Origin: an uncultured Hyphomicrobiales bacterium
GTDB taxonomy: Bacteria > Pseudomonadota > Alphaproteobacteria > Rhizobiales > Beijerinckiaceae
Assembly: GCA_903916165.1 (NCBI GenBank)
Contig: CAIWVR010000514.1
Span: forward strand, 1-8,659
Direction of reading: 5' to 3'
DNA: 8,659 bases
Shown here: in pieces, positions 1 to 6,561 of the stretch
How the letters are laid out: each line of letters opens with the position of its first letter
Position numbering within the stretch: the first letter of the stretch is position 1
Program-made: the position numbers and the translations under genes
Notes under the pieces: model-generated
Told to the model about the DNA's origin: nothing
The model's database searches: none
The model's input: the letters and a program-made list of their open reading frames with translations, nothing else

Positions 1-56
1 CAGCCCTGGTACCTCTGATTGCTGCCGCGATCCGGTACAGGAAACTCTTGTCTCCG

Positions 57-92
57 AACCCGCCCCGCATCGACATGCCGGGCGGGTTTTTT
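57..92 (+). terminator. Strong intrinsic terminator of an upstream + strand unit
   Basis: A 9-bp perfect stem (AACCCGCCC at 57-65 with GGGCGGGTT at 80-88) encloses one C-C mismatch and a further 4-bp inner stem (GCAT/ATGC) capped by a CGAC tetraloop. A run of six T follows at 87-92. This is a textbook Rho-independent terminator reading rightwards; the minus strand has no T run after the stem, so it is one-directional. What it terminates lies almost wholly left of the window. Frame 1 has a TGA at 16-18 that could end that gene, but too little is visible to name a product. Confidence 0.85.
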
Positions 93-240
93 GTCTCAAT
101 GATATGATGAGGGACCAAGGCCGCGAGGCCGATGACCTCTATCGACACGCCAGGGATCCAGTGTCCTTGCCGCGAGCGCGATCTCGACACCGGAGACCCG
201 CTTGCGACCTGCTCAATCAACCGCAGCGCGAGCGCAGCGA
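93..240. other. Short spacer between terminator and coiled-coil gene
   Basis: This 148-bp stretch lies between the + strand terminator and the stop codon of the minus-strand coiled-coil gene. I see no gene in it; the open frame over 104-301 gives an arginine-rich composition with no recognisable motif. I also see no convincing terminator for the minus-strand gene, only GC-rich sequence without a T run. Confidence 0.6.
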
Positions 241-2901
241 TCAGGCGTTTTCACTGGGGAATGCACCTGTTGCATGGGCCGTCATCAGCCCAGCGAGATG
301 ATCGTCAATAAAGCGCGACCAGTCTCCGAGCTGCGCGCCGGAGCGCAGGTGATTGACAAGCGCTTCGTTGAAAGACGTTGCGATACGGTCTGCCGAACTG
401 CGGAAGGAAACTTCAGTCGCATATCTTTCCTGGATGCGCTGGAACATGGCGAGCCCCGTCGCGCTGTAGATGTCCTCGCCCAGTTCGATCAACTCACCGC
501 GCGAGAATGAGGCCAACGCCTCGCCCAGCAATTTGACATGCACAACATCTGACACCTGGTCGGGTGCACCCACCGCTTCGCCTTCTTCGCTATGCGAGGC
601 ACGTGAGAGCAGCCCCGACATCCAGTCGGGGCTCTCCCGATTGAGCGATCCGGCTGGATCAATCTGTCCACGATCTGCAGACCCGGCGTCATCCATGGAC
701 CCGGCGGGCTTTGTTGGTTTGCGGGGCACATTGCCCGGCGACATGCGGCTGTCGGCAGCACTCCCCAGACGAGGTGCCTCGAAAGGCGAAGGCGTGCTGG
801 TCAGGGCATCGGACATGCCCTTCAGGGCGCGAATGATCTCAACGGCTGCCTCCGGAGGCTTGCGCGACGCCTGTTCCCTCACAAAGGAGGGCTGCGACAC
901 GGGCGCATCCGGAACCGAAAGTTCGCGACCATTGTCGACCAGCCGGACGAAGGCCTCGGTCTGATTGACCAGAGACCTGCTGACAGCCCCGATGCGCTTT
1001 TCTGCTGCAGCGATGGTTGAGCGAATCACATTGTTGAGTTCGCTCAGCTTCTTCAGCGAGGAGACAGCCTCTTCCTTGATGCGCTTGTTTTCGCGCTGGA
1101 CCTCGGCAAGCGGCAGGTTTGCAGCCTCGCTGACAGTCCTGGCGGATGCGGCGGCAGCGGCCTCGACGGATTTCAGCAATTCGCGGTTGAGCTTTGTCAG
1201 GTCATTGATGATCAGAGCGCCGGTGTCCTGCACGGATGCGGCCAGCCGCTCGCTTGCGTCCTGGACGCGCGCGAGCGCGACCTCGCTGGCATGGACCACA
1301 TCGTCCGTGACCCGATCCGTGCTGCTCACGAACACGCCCGACAAGGCTTCGGACACTTCCGCAAAATCGCCGCGGAAGTCGCGCAATCCTGCCTGCATCA
1401 CGCCACGCAGGTCGACCACGGCCGCGTGCATCTGCTCGGCGGTTTTCGCTGCGTCAAGCGCGTCGCTGAATTCTCGCAAACCGCCGATGAGCGTTGCGTT
1501 GATAGACTGGACGCCCGTGCTCAATGTTTCGTTCAGGATCGAGATGTTGCGATCGGCCTGCGCGTCAAAATGCGCGATCTGCGTCTCAAGCTCGGTCTGC
1601 ACCGTGGCAGCCAGCGCATCCATACTGACCTTGGCACCTGCGCTCAGCGTTTCAATTTTTCCCTCGAAGCCATTGAGAGCGACCGACATCGATTCGCCCG
1701 CCTCGCGGATCTCCGCAGATGTCTCGGTGAGACGTTTCATCGCCGGGCCCTGGAACAGGGTCAACTGGAACAGAAGCTCGTCGGCCTTCAGGACGATGCT
1801 GTTCTCGGCATTGTGCATGGTTTCCGCCATGCCTTCCGTGCGCTGGGCGAAGGTGTCAATGACCCTCTCCTGCAACGCCCCGAACTCACGTTCAGACGCC
1901 GAGAGCACATCTTGCAGGAATTTGATGTTTTCGGCACTCTGGCGAACCAGTCGCTCCTGCATGGCCCCGGTTTCATTATTCGCCATATCGGCGGTCGCGC
2001 GCACAGACTGGATATAGTGCTCGAGCATGGCACCGATCTCGCGCGCCTTGTCGTCAAGCGCTCCCTCGGCCTGGCCGATCGCGGCGCGCGCATGCACCTC
2101 GACACCCGACATGATCTCCAAGGCCGTCTCGCGGACGCGACCCGAAATCTGTTCACCGGCCATTTTGAGATCGAGATCGATCTGCTTGCGCGAGTTCAGG
2201 ATCGTGTCGCCGACCCGCTCCGCATATGTCTCGAGCGATTCGCGCTCGTTAGACAGGCGTCGGGTCAGGGCGTGCATCTTGGCGTCGGCGCTCGCATAGG
2301 ATTGTTCGAGGCGACGCAGCAGGTCCGAGGCGACCAGTTCCATATCGCCAATGCGCATGATTCCGCGTTCGATGCCGTCGCCGAGCGACGCAATTTCCAT
2401 GCGCACCGTCTGCGACAGGGAGACGACCTCATCCTGTGCCGAAGCTGCCGGCATGACGAGATGCACAGCCACACGCGCCATCGCGTCGGCCGAATGGCGG
2501 ACGCGCAGCACCTGGCGTGCAAAGGATGCAAGAAGAAGAAAAAGAATGAAAGGACAGGCGGCCATAGCCGCCTTGAGCAGACCGTCCTGATCAGTGGTAA
2601 AAGACGTCAGGTCGACGCGCGCGAATCCAATCAATGAGCCGGCATAAATGCCGCAGGCGATGAAGGCGAGGAGATAGGGCCAGACGCTCGGGCGGTATTG
2701 CATGCTGCGCAGCATGTCACCGACAAACTTGGCGTCGTCATTTGCCGGATGGCGATTGGCCTTGACCGCAGATTCAGGACGATCGAGCCTGAGGTCCGCG
2801 GAGTTGCCCGACGAAAGGGAAGGTGACCTCGTCGACATTGAGGGCCTGTCGACGGCCTTTCCCTCGGCATTGTCGCTGGAGGAATTTTGAACGAACGCCA
2901 T
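241..2901 (-). CDS. Membrane-anchored coiled-coil protein, GPR/RgsE-like
   Basis: The 886-residue product probably sits in the inner membrane and builds a filamentous or scaffold structure. Residues 1-70 are polar and disordered. Two hydrophobic segments follow at about 73-95 (starting SVWPYLLAFIACG) and 109-127 (ending FILFLLLAS). From about 155 to 680 the sequence is heptad-rich, Ala/Glu/Leu/Arg-rich coiled coil. A Pro/Ser-rich linker spans about 690-780, and the last 100 residues are a compact helical domain containing FQRIQERYATEVSFRSSADR. The stretch around 168-235 (MEIASLGDGIERG, then LEQSYASADAKMHALT) and the C-terminal domain match, from memory, Rhizobiales proteins annotated as apolipoprotein- or kinesin-like, including the polar growth-ring protein GPR (Agrobacterium) / RgsE (Sinorhizobium), which is more than twice as long. 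I chose ATG 2901, preceded by AGGGG at 5 nt spacing; the frame stays open to a TTG at 2931. It is monocistronic here. Coding is clear; the exact role is inference. Confidence 0.88.
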   Translation of the reverse strand: MAFVQNSSSDNAEGKAVDRPSMSTRSPSLSSGNSADLRLDRPESAVKANRHPANDDAKFVGDMLRSMQYRPSVWPYLLAFIACGIYAGSLIGFARVDLTSFTTDQDGLLKAAMAACPFILFLLLASFARQVLRVRHSADAMARVAVHLVMPAASAQDEVVSLSQTVRMEIASLGDGIERGIMRIGDMELVASDLLRRLEQSYASADAKMHALTRRLSNERESLETYAERVGDTILNSRKQIDLDLKMAGEQISGRVRETALEIMSGVEVHARAAIGQAEGALDDKAREIGAMLEHYIQSVRATADMANNETGAMQERLVRQSAENIKFLQDVLSASEREFGALQERVIDTFAQRTEGMAETMHNAENSIVLKADELLFQLTLFQGPAMKRLTETSAEIREAGESMSVALNGFEGKIETLSAGAKVSMDALAATVQTELETQIAHFDAQADRNISILNETLSTGVQSINATLIGGLREFSDALDAAKTAEQMHAAVVDLRGVMQAGLRDFRGDFAEVSEALSGVFVSSTDRVTDDVVHASEVALARVQDASERLAASVQDTGALIINDLTKLNRELLKSVEAAAAASARTVSEAANLPLAEVQRENKRIKEEAVSSLKKLSELNNVIRSTIAAAEKRIGAVSRSLVNQTEAFVRLVDNGRELSVPDAPVSQPSFVREQASRKPPEAAVEIIRALKGMSDALTSTPSPFEAPRLGSAADSRMSPGNVPRKPTKPAGSMDDAGSADRGQIDPAGSLNRESPDWMSGLLSRASHSEEGEAVGAPDQVSDVVHVKLLGEALASFSRGELIELGEDIYSATGLAMFQRIQERYATEVSFRSSADRIATSFNEALVNHLRSGAQLGDWSRFIDDHLAGLMTAHATGAFPSENA

Positions 2902-3562
2902 CACCGCCCCTGACCACAAACTCGTAAACAAAACATTAACCGCCCGGATGATCGGGGCCGGATACGTCCCGATTAAAACCCGTTACATTTTGAATAATGT
3001 GATGATTCTTGATACGAATCAGGACGTGAGCGCCCGGCGCCCAGCTTCACGTCAATGCGCCAGGCACCACAGGTCAGGATTCAGAGGCTCTCATGCTCGC
3101 CATGGGAGGCTTGCCGGACCGGGAGAGCGGCCTCGCTGGCAACATCGACATCGCCCAACTGGACGACGGGAGCTGCAAACTGGCGAAGGTGAGACAGGGG
3201 AACGTCAGGCCCGGGCACGGCTGGGCCATGTTCGCTTTCGCCCCTGTGCATCGCGATGGCGGACAGGGCGGATCGTGCGAGGTCTGTGACAGCGGCTGCG
3301 GGAAAGATGGAAAGGACATCCGGCCGGGGCAGCCCTGGAGTTTCGTCCACATCCGTGTCATTGCACACCAACCAAAAACGATAAACCTGCCAGATAATAT
3401 TCCGGGGCCTATCGCTTTTAGTTGCCGTTACGTATGCAGCCTGCTTGTTTCATGGGCCGGGACCGCCAGTCCGTCGCTCGTCGATCCTGTTTGGCCTGTC
3501 TGTCGGAGATTTTCCGAAACACATTGCTAACCTGCCCGGACGCGCAGATCAGGCGATCAGGC
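2902..3562. other. Gene-poor intergenic stretch with one weak ORF
   Basis: No recognisable gene lies in these 661 bp. The right part up to the HTH gene stop shows nothing beyond a tandem GATCAGGC pair at 3547-3562. The best reading frame is minus strand 3371-3081 (96 codons, TTG or GTG start). Its third-position GC is about 68 percent by my hand count, only modestly raised; it has no clear Shine-Dalgarno, no domain I recognise, and overlaps other open frames on both strands. I do not call it as a gene. The far left holds the upstream region of the coiled-coil gene. Confidence 0.5.
2925..3000 (-). promoter_or_regulatory. Upstream region of coiled-coil gene with possible CtrA-like box
   Basis: Reading on the minus strand, TTAA at 2939-2936, seven bases, then TTTA at 2928-2925 matches the CtrA box TTAA-N7-TTAA at seven of eight positions, 24-38 nt before the ATG. 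Farther upstream is a small inverted repeat, ACATT-N6-AATGT, at 2985-3000. The DNA here is AT-richer than its surroundings, as expected of a promoter, but I cannot place clean -35/-10 boxes. A CtrA site would suit a cell-cycle or pole protein; on sequence alone it could easily be chance. Confidence 0.3.
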
Positions 3563-3832
3563 TCAGAGCTGATAAATATAGGCCGCCGAAATGCCGTGCT
3601 TGTCGGCGAGTTCGGAAACAGGCACGCCGCGCTTGCGTTCGGCCACAAGCATCTTTCGGAAATCCGCGAGCTCCTTGCCGGTCCGCCTGCGGCGCTTTCC
3701 TTCCGTCCCCGCATTCTCCTTGGTTGATTTTTTGGACGTCACCTTGCCGGCGTCTGCATGGGCGCTCGAGATCAGGGATCCGGCCAGGGCAATGATCTGG
3801 CGGAGCTTTTCAATTTCGCGGGGTGTCATCAT
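3563..3832 (-). CDS. Small basic helix-turn-helix protein
   Basis: The 89-residue product is probably a DNA-binding protein. An N-terminal helix (TPREIEKLRQIIALAGSL) is followed by a Lys/Thr/Ser-rich linker and a basic patch, KRRRR, at about 46-50. A C-terminal helical part ends in an HTH-like segment, VPVSELADKHGISAAYIYQL, at 70-89, reminiscent of the HTH of transposase OrfA proteins. From memory, short proteins with this RTGKELxxFRKML plus HTH ending occur in Bradyrhizobiaceae, where they are annotated as hypothetical or transposase-like. The start is uncertain: ATG 3832 has GAGA six nt upstream; ATG 3829 and ATG 3844 are alternatives, and the frame stays open to TTG 3877. It stands alone on its strand, divergent from the MFS gene, with AT-rich upstream DNA. 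It could be an autoregulator, a nucleoid-type protein or an old transposase fragment. Confidence 0.68.
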   Translation of the reverse strand: MMTPREIEKLRQIIALAGSLISSAHADAGKVTSKKSTKENAGTEGKRRRRTGKELADFRKMLVAERKRGVPVSELADKHGISAAYIYQL

Positions 3833-3844
3833 CAGAAATCTCAT

Positions 3845-3915
3845 GTTCGAAGTTAAGGCAATGCGGTTTTGTACCAATTCATATTACAATACTCAATCGT
3901 CAATTTAAGCTGTGC
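3845..3915 (-). promoter_or_regulatory. Putative promoter/operator of the small HTH gene
   Basis: The DNA upstream of the HTH gene is conspicuously AT-rich. On the minus strand it carries TTGACG at about 3904-3899 and TTGAGT close by. With a 17-nt spacer, TTGAGT is followed by TACAAA, giving four of six matches to each sigma-70 box. An imperfect dyad, TTGTA-N11-TACAA at 3869-3889, overlaps that candidate -10 and could be an operator, possibly for the HTH protein itself. The arms are only 5 bp, so the site is tentative. Confidence 0.35.
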
Positions 3916-4163
3916 CGTATCGGGACCTGGACGGCTGGCGGGCTGACCCTTCCTGAATCGAGCCAAGGCGTGTCGTGGTTGGCCGCTGCGGCACTGCTTG
4001 ACCTGGTCCAAATGGGGGCATGTTTCGGCCACGTCACAGGACGCCTGTTCTGCAGGAAAGGGCCCCCGAATCTCGCTCACCTGGCAGGTTCCGGTCCGGC
4101 GGGCCGCGGGGCACCGAAAAACGGGTCTTGCGATACGCTCGGGAGTGGTCCAAAAAATCATCC
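3916..4163. other. Intergenic leader region before the MFS gene
   Basis: I see no gene here. The transporter frame stays open back to an ATG at 3998, but the resulting 70-residue extension is Arg/Ser/Cys-rich and unlike an MFS N-terminus, so it is rejected. The 9-mer TGGTCCAAA occurs at 4004-4012 and again at 4146-4154; the first copy sits in TTGACCTGGTCCAA, a loose palindrome of the kind bound by GntR/FadR-type regulators. No clear promoter is visible. Confidence 0.4.
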
Positions 4164-4184
4164 CCCGTCGCGCTCCGCGGCGGG
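4164..4184 (+). promoter_or_regulatory. GC-rich hairpin just upstream of the MFS ribosome binding site
   Basis: CCCGTCGC (4164-4171) pairs with GCGGCGGG (4177-4184) across a GCTCC loop, an 8-bp stem with one G-T pair. It ends 11 nt before the likely Shine-Dalgarno GAAGG (4196-4200). No T run follows on the + strand. On the minus strand the hairpin is followed after a short gap by six T, so it could also act as a weak leftward terminator. It may influence translation or mRNA stability of the transporter, but no riboswitch class is recognisable. Confidence 0.35.
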
Positions 4185-4207
4185 CCTCCCTTTGCGAAGG
4201 CCAGGAA

Positions 4208-5401
4208 ATGTCCGTCGAAGCCATAAATGTGCGCCACGAGATCCCCGTGATCGGAACGATCAGCTTCGGACATTTTCTCAGTCATCTCTATATGCTCGCC
4301 ATTCCGCCGCTGTTCCCGCTGCTGCGAAACGACTTCGCCGTCGGCTATGTGGAGCTCGGCCTCACCATCACCGCCTATGCGGTCACCACCGGCCTTTTGC
4401 AGACCCCGGTCGGCTTTCTCGTCAACCGCATCGGCGGGCAGCGCGTGCTGGCGGGCGGGTTGTTCCTGAACGCGCTTGCCATCGCCCTCACCGGGTTCGC
4501 CACGTATTATTGGCAATTGGTCGCTCTGATGCTGCTGGCTGGCGTGGGCTCGAGCGTCTTCCACCCGGCTGATTATTCGATCCTGACCGCCCGCATCGCC
4601 ACACAGCGACTGGGCCGGGCGATGTCGGCGCACACGCTTGCCGGAAATTTCGGTTTCCTCGTGGCCCCACCGCTGATCGTGACGCTGGCGGCGCTGGCCG
4701 GATGGCGGGTCTCTGTCATGGCGATCGGTGCCCTGGGCATGGCGGTGGCGGTGGCGCTGCTGTTCATGTCGGCCATTCTTTCGGGCGTCGGCCAGACGAA
4801 GGCGAGACAGGCCGATTCCTGGCGCGCACTGGTCACATCGCCCAAAATCATGCTGCTATTTGTCTTCTATGTCCTGTCTTCGGCGGCAAATTCCGGCATG
4901 GTCCATTTCTCGGTCGTGGCCTTCAAGGACATTTACCATCTGCCCGTCACGGTGACGGCGGTCGCGCTGACCGCGTATCAGGGCTTGCAAATGCTGGCCG
5001 TCCTGCCCGGCGGTTGGCTGGCGGACAAAGTCAAGCACCACGAACTCCTGCTCGCGCTCTGCTTGGGCCTCTCCGGCCTTCTCGTGCTGCTGTCGGGCGC
5101 GGGCGGCCTGCCATTTTGGGCCGTCATCAGCTTTCTGGGGTGTGCAGGTGCCCTGCGCGGCCTCGTCAACGCCTCCCGTGATGTCTCCGTGCGACACGCG
5201 GCCACTGACAAGATCAGCGTCGGCACCCTGTTCGGCTTCGTCACCACGGGCTACAGCGGCGGCCAGATCGTCGGTCCGGCTCTCTATGGCTGGATCATGG
5301 ATTTCGGTCGCCCCGAATTGGTGTTCTGGGCCTCGGCGGCCTTCTCGACGCTGGCCATCAGCACCTTGCTGGTCAACCGCCTCGCGCCACGACCCACCTG
5401 A
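4208..5401 (+). CDS. MFS transporter, fosmidomycin-resistance (Fsr)-like
   Basis: The 397-residue inner-membrane protein belongs to the major facilitator superfamily, with about 12 hydrophobic segments in two halves separated by a polar loop at about 193-212. The loop after TM2 carries a motif A variant, GFLVNRIGGQRV (69-80), in which the usual Asp is Asn; a second-half copy is GGWLADKVKHHEL (268-280). SSVFHPADYS (115-124) and AMSAHTLAGNFGF (138-150) resemble the FHP and AMS...GGNxGF motifs of Fsr-type exporters, so proton-driven export of a small molecule is the family expectation; import of a catabolic substrate is also possible. I chose ATG 4208, preceded by GAAGG at 7 nt, because the protein then begins directly before TM1. 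It is the only intact + strand gene in the window and is convergent with the cupin-Bug-crotonase operon. Its substrate is unknown. Confidence 0.9.
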   Translation: MSVEAINVRHEIPVIGTISFGHFLSHLYMLAIPPLFPLLRNDFAVGYVELGLTITAYAVTTGLLQTPVGFLVNRIGGQRVLAGGLFLNALAIALTGFATYYWQLVALMLLAGVGSSVFHPADYSILTARIATQRLGRAMSAHTLAGNFGFLVAPPLIVTLAALAGWRVSVMAIGALGMAVAVALLFMSAILSGVGQTKARQADSWRALVTSPKIMLLFVFYVLSSAANSGMVHFSVVAFKDIYHLPVTVTAVALTAYQGLQMLAVLPGGWLADKVKHHELLLALCLGLSGLLVLLSGAGGLPFWAVISFLGCAGALRGLVNASRDVSVRHAATDKISVGTLFGFVTTGYSGGQIVGPALYGWIMDFGRPELVFWASAAFSTLAISTLLVNRLAPRPT

Positions 5402-5485
5402 GCCTTGTGGCTGCGGTGCCTGAATACGGCCTGATCGAACGACCGCGGCAGAAATGTCTGACCGCCCCCATGAATTGAGAGCATT

Positions 5486-5700
5486 GACACCGATCTGCTC
5501 TGCCTCGTGAATCTGGGGCCGGAGCCATCGGCATGAAGGGTATGGTGCCGCCGCCCACCTGATCAAGGAGGGCGCGCAGGTCATCATTAGGGGGCGAACT
5601 CACCGACCGCCCGCTCGATCTCCAATGCGCACTGGTCCACGGGCAGAACCGCTTTATCCGCTTCCTCGCGGAAAAGGAAAAATCGGTTCTGGAGGATTGA
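5486..5700 (+). pseudogene. Decayed gene relic, probably short-chain dehydrogenase/reductase
   Basis: No intact gene occupies 5402-5716, but protein-like pieces appear in different frames. SGAGAIGMKG (5512-5541, frame 1) is followed by YGAAAHLIKEGAQVII (5541-5588, frame 3). Joined, they resemble the glycine-rich NAD(P)-binding start of an SDR enzyme, including the longer loop type seen in SDRs with GPGWGNG. From 5590, back in frame 1, GGELTDRPLDLQCALVHGQN continues with good codon use to FLAEKEKSVLED and a TGA at 5698-5700, which looks like an authentic C-terminus. I infer an SDR gene that suffered frameshifts and a large internal deletion near 5588; whether the C-terminal piece came from the same gene is not proven. 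No start codon with a Shine-Dalgarno precedes it. It ends 16 nt before the convergent crotonase stop. Confidence 0.45.
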
Positions 5701-5716
5701 TCCCCGGAGCCCTCGC

Positions 5717-6553
5717 CTAGAGCTTGTCCTCGCCGCGCCCCTTCGCGAGGTCCTTGGCCTGCGGCGTCTGCATGTAGAAATTCAGGAACTCATAGCCGAG
5801 CGAGGCATCATGCACGAGGTTGAATTGTGCCAGCATCTGCTTGTTGAGCACCCGCTTGGTCATCGCCAGCGCATAGGCATTGCGCTTCAGCAGCCGCTGC
5901 GCAATCTCGTCGGTCTTGGCGTCGAGCTCTGACGCGGGCACCGCATAATTGACGACGCCCATGCCGGCCAGTTCCTTCGCCGTGAAGGGCCGCGCCAGCA
6001 TCAGATATTCCTTGGCCATGTTCATCGGCATCTTCAGCGGCGCGAAAACGGCACCGCCGTCACCGGTCACCATGCAATGCTCGGCCGAGCCCACCACCTT
6101 GCCGTCGATCTCCAGCTCGCCCGCGCTCATGTGATGATCGGCGATGATCGCGTCCTCGCGCGCCACGATGAAATCGCAGGCCAGCACGAGATTGGCACCA
6201 AAGCCGACCGCGTGCCCGTTGACCTTGGCGATGACCGGCTTTTCGATCGTGCACATGGCCTCGACCGCACGGGTGACGCCGCTCATGATGTCCCAGTCAT
6301 TGCCCGGATTGCCGTGGTGTCCATAGGACGAGGGCGGAATCGTGAAGACGTCATCCTTGCCGGTGATGACGATCACGCGCACCGAATCGTCGTGGCGCAA
6401 TTCAGTGAGCGCGCGGGCCACCTCGCTGGCGCGCTGCGCGCCGCCGCGCTTTTCCGTGCGCATGAGGGCGCGGAGATGCGGCTCCAGCCGCTTCAACTCG
6501 ATGGTGGCGACCTGGCCGTTGCGGACGATGTCGAGCAGAACGTAATCGGACAT
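5717..6553 (-). CDS. Crotonase-fold enzyme (enoyl-CoA hydratase/isomerase family)
   Basis: The 278-residue cytoplasmic protein has the crotonase order: IVITGKDDVF (61-70), then EKPVIAKVNGHAVGFGANL (104-122), ACDF, a second active-site region, and RPFTAKELAGMGVVN (188-202). Family members act on acyl-CoA thioesters through an oxyanion hole. Aligned by eye to rat enoyl-CoA hydratase, Glu144 becomes Asn121 and Glu164 becomes His141, so simple syn-hydration is doubtful. The usual A-G-G-D segment after the first beta strands is replaced by TIPPSSYG (71-78). About 15 extra residues (roughly 145-160) precede VTGDGGAVF, a GDGG motif shared with a crotonase subgroup that includes hydrolase-like members. 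I chose ATG 6553; its Shine-Dalgarno TGAGG contains the stop of the upstream receptor gene, at 6 nt spacing, implying translational coupling. An alternative GTG at 6565 would lose this spacing. It is the last gene of the operon. Confidence 0.88.
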   Translation of the reverse strand: MSDYVLLDIVRNGQVATIELKRLEPHLRALMRTEKRGGAQRASEVARALTELRHDDSVRVIVITGKDDVFTIPPSSYGHHGNPGNDWDIMSGVTRAVEAMCTIEKPVIAKVNGHAVGFGANLVLACDFIVAREDAIIADHHMSAGELEIDGKVVGSAEHCMVTGDGGAVFAPLKMPMNMAKEYLMLARPFTAKELAGMGVVNYAVPASELDAKTDEIAQRLLKRNAYALAMTKRVLNKQMLAQFNLVHDASLGYEFLNFYMQTPQAKDLAKGRGEDKL

Positions 6554-6561
6554 GGATTGCC

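Noticed and set aside
1291..2637. A 448-codon + strand open frame, with a 350-codon one at 965-2017 in another + frame
   Set aside because: Both lie antisense to the coiled-coil gene. Their composition is a typical shadow of high-GC codon bias on the opposite strand, and they show no domain or ribosome binding site.
2902..2931. TTG start extending the coiled-coil protein by 10 residues
   Set aside because: ATG 2901 has AGGGG at good spacing; the TTG has no Shine-Dalgarno and lies in AT-rich promoter-like DNA.
3093..3530. 145-codon + strand frame in the intergenic stretch
   Set aside because: It is Cys/Gly/Pro-rich with mixed composition and no motif or ribosome binding site, and it overlaps an equally open minus-strand frame.
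3547..3562. Tandem GATCAGGC GATCAGGC just after the HTH gene stop
   Set aside because: Only two 8-bp units; not a repeat array, and no hairpin or attachment-site structure around it.
3998..4207. 70-residue N-terminal extension of the MFS gene from ATG 3998
   Set aside because: It is Arg/Ser/Cys-rich and not MFS-like; ATG 4208 has a good GAAGG ribosome binding site and begins directly before the first membrane segment.
4856..5587. 243-codon minus-strand frame opposite the MFS gene
   Set aside because: It is Gln/Arg/Gly-rich shadow sequence antisense to well-supported membrane protein coding.
5676..5716. Possible terminator of the cupin-Bug-crotonase operon on the minus strand
   Set aside because: There is a run of five T, but the nearby inverted repeat (GGGGAT/ATCCTC) has only a 2-nt loop and sits too far from the T run for a convincing hairpin.
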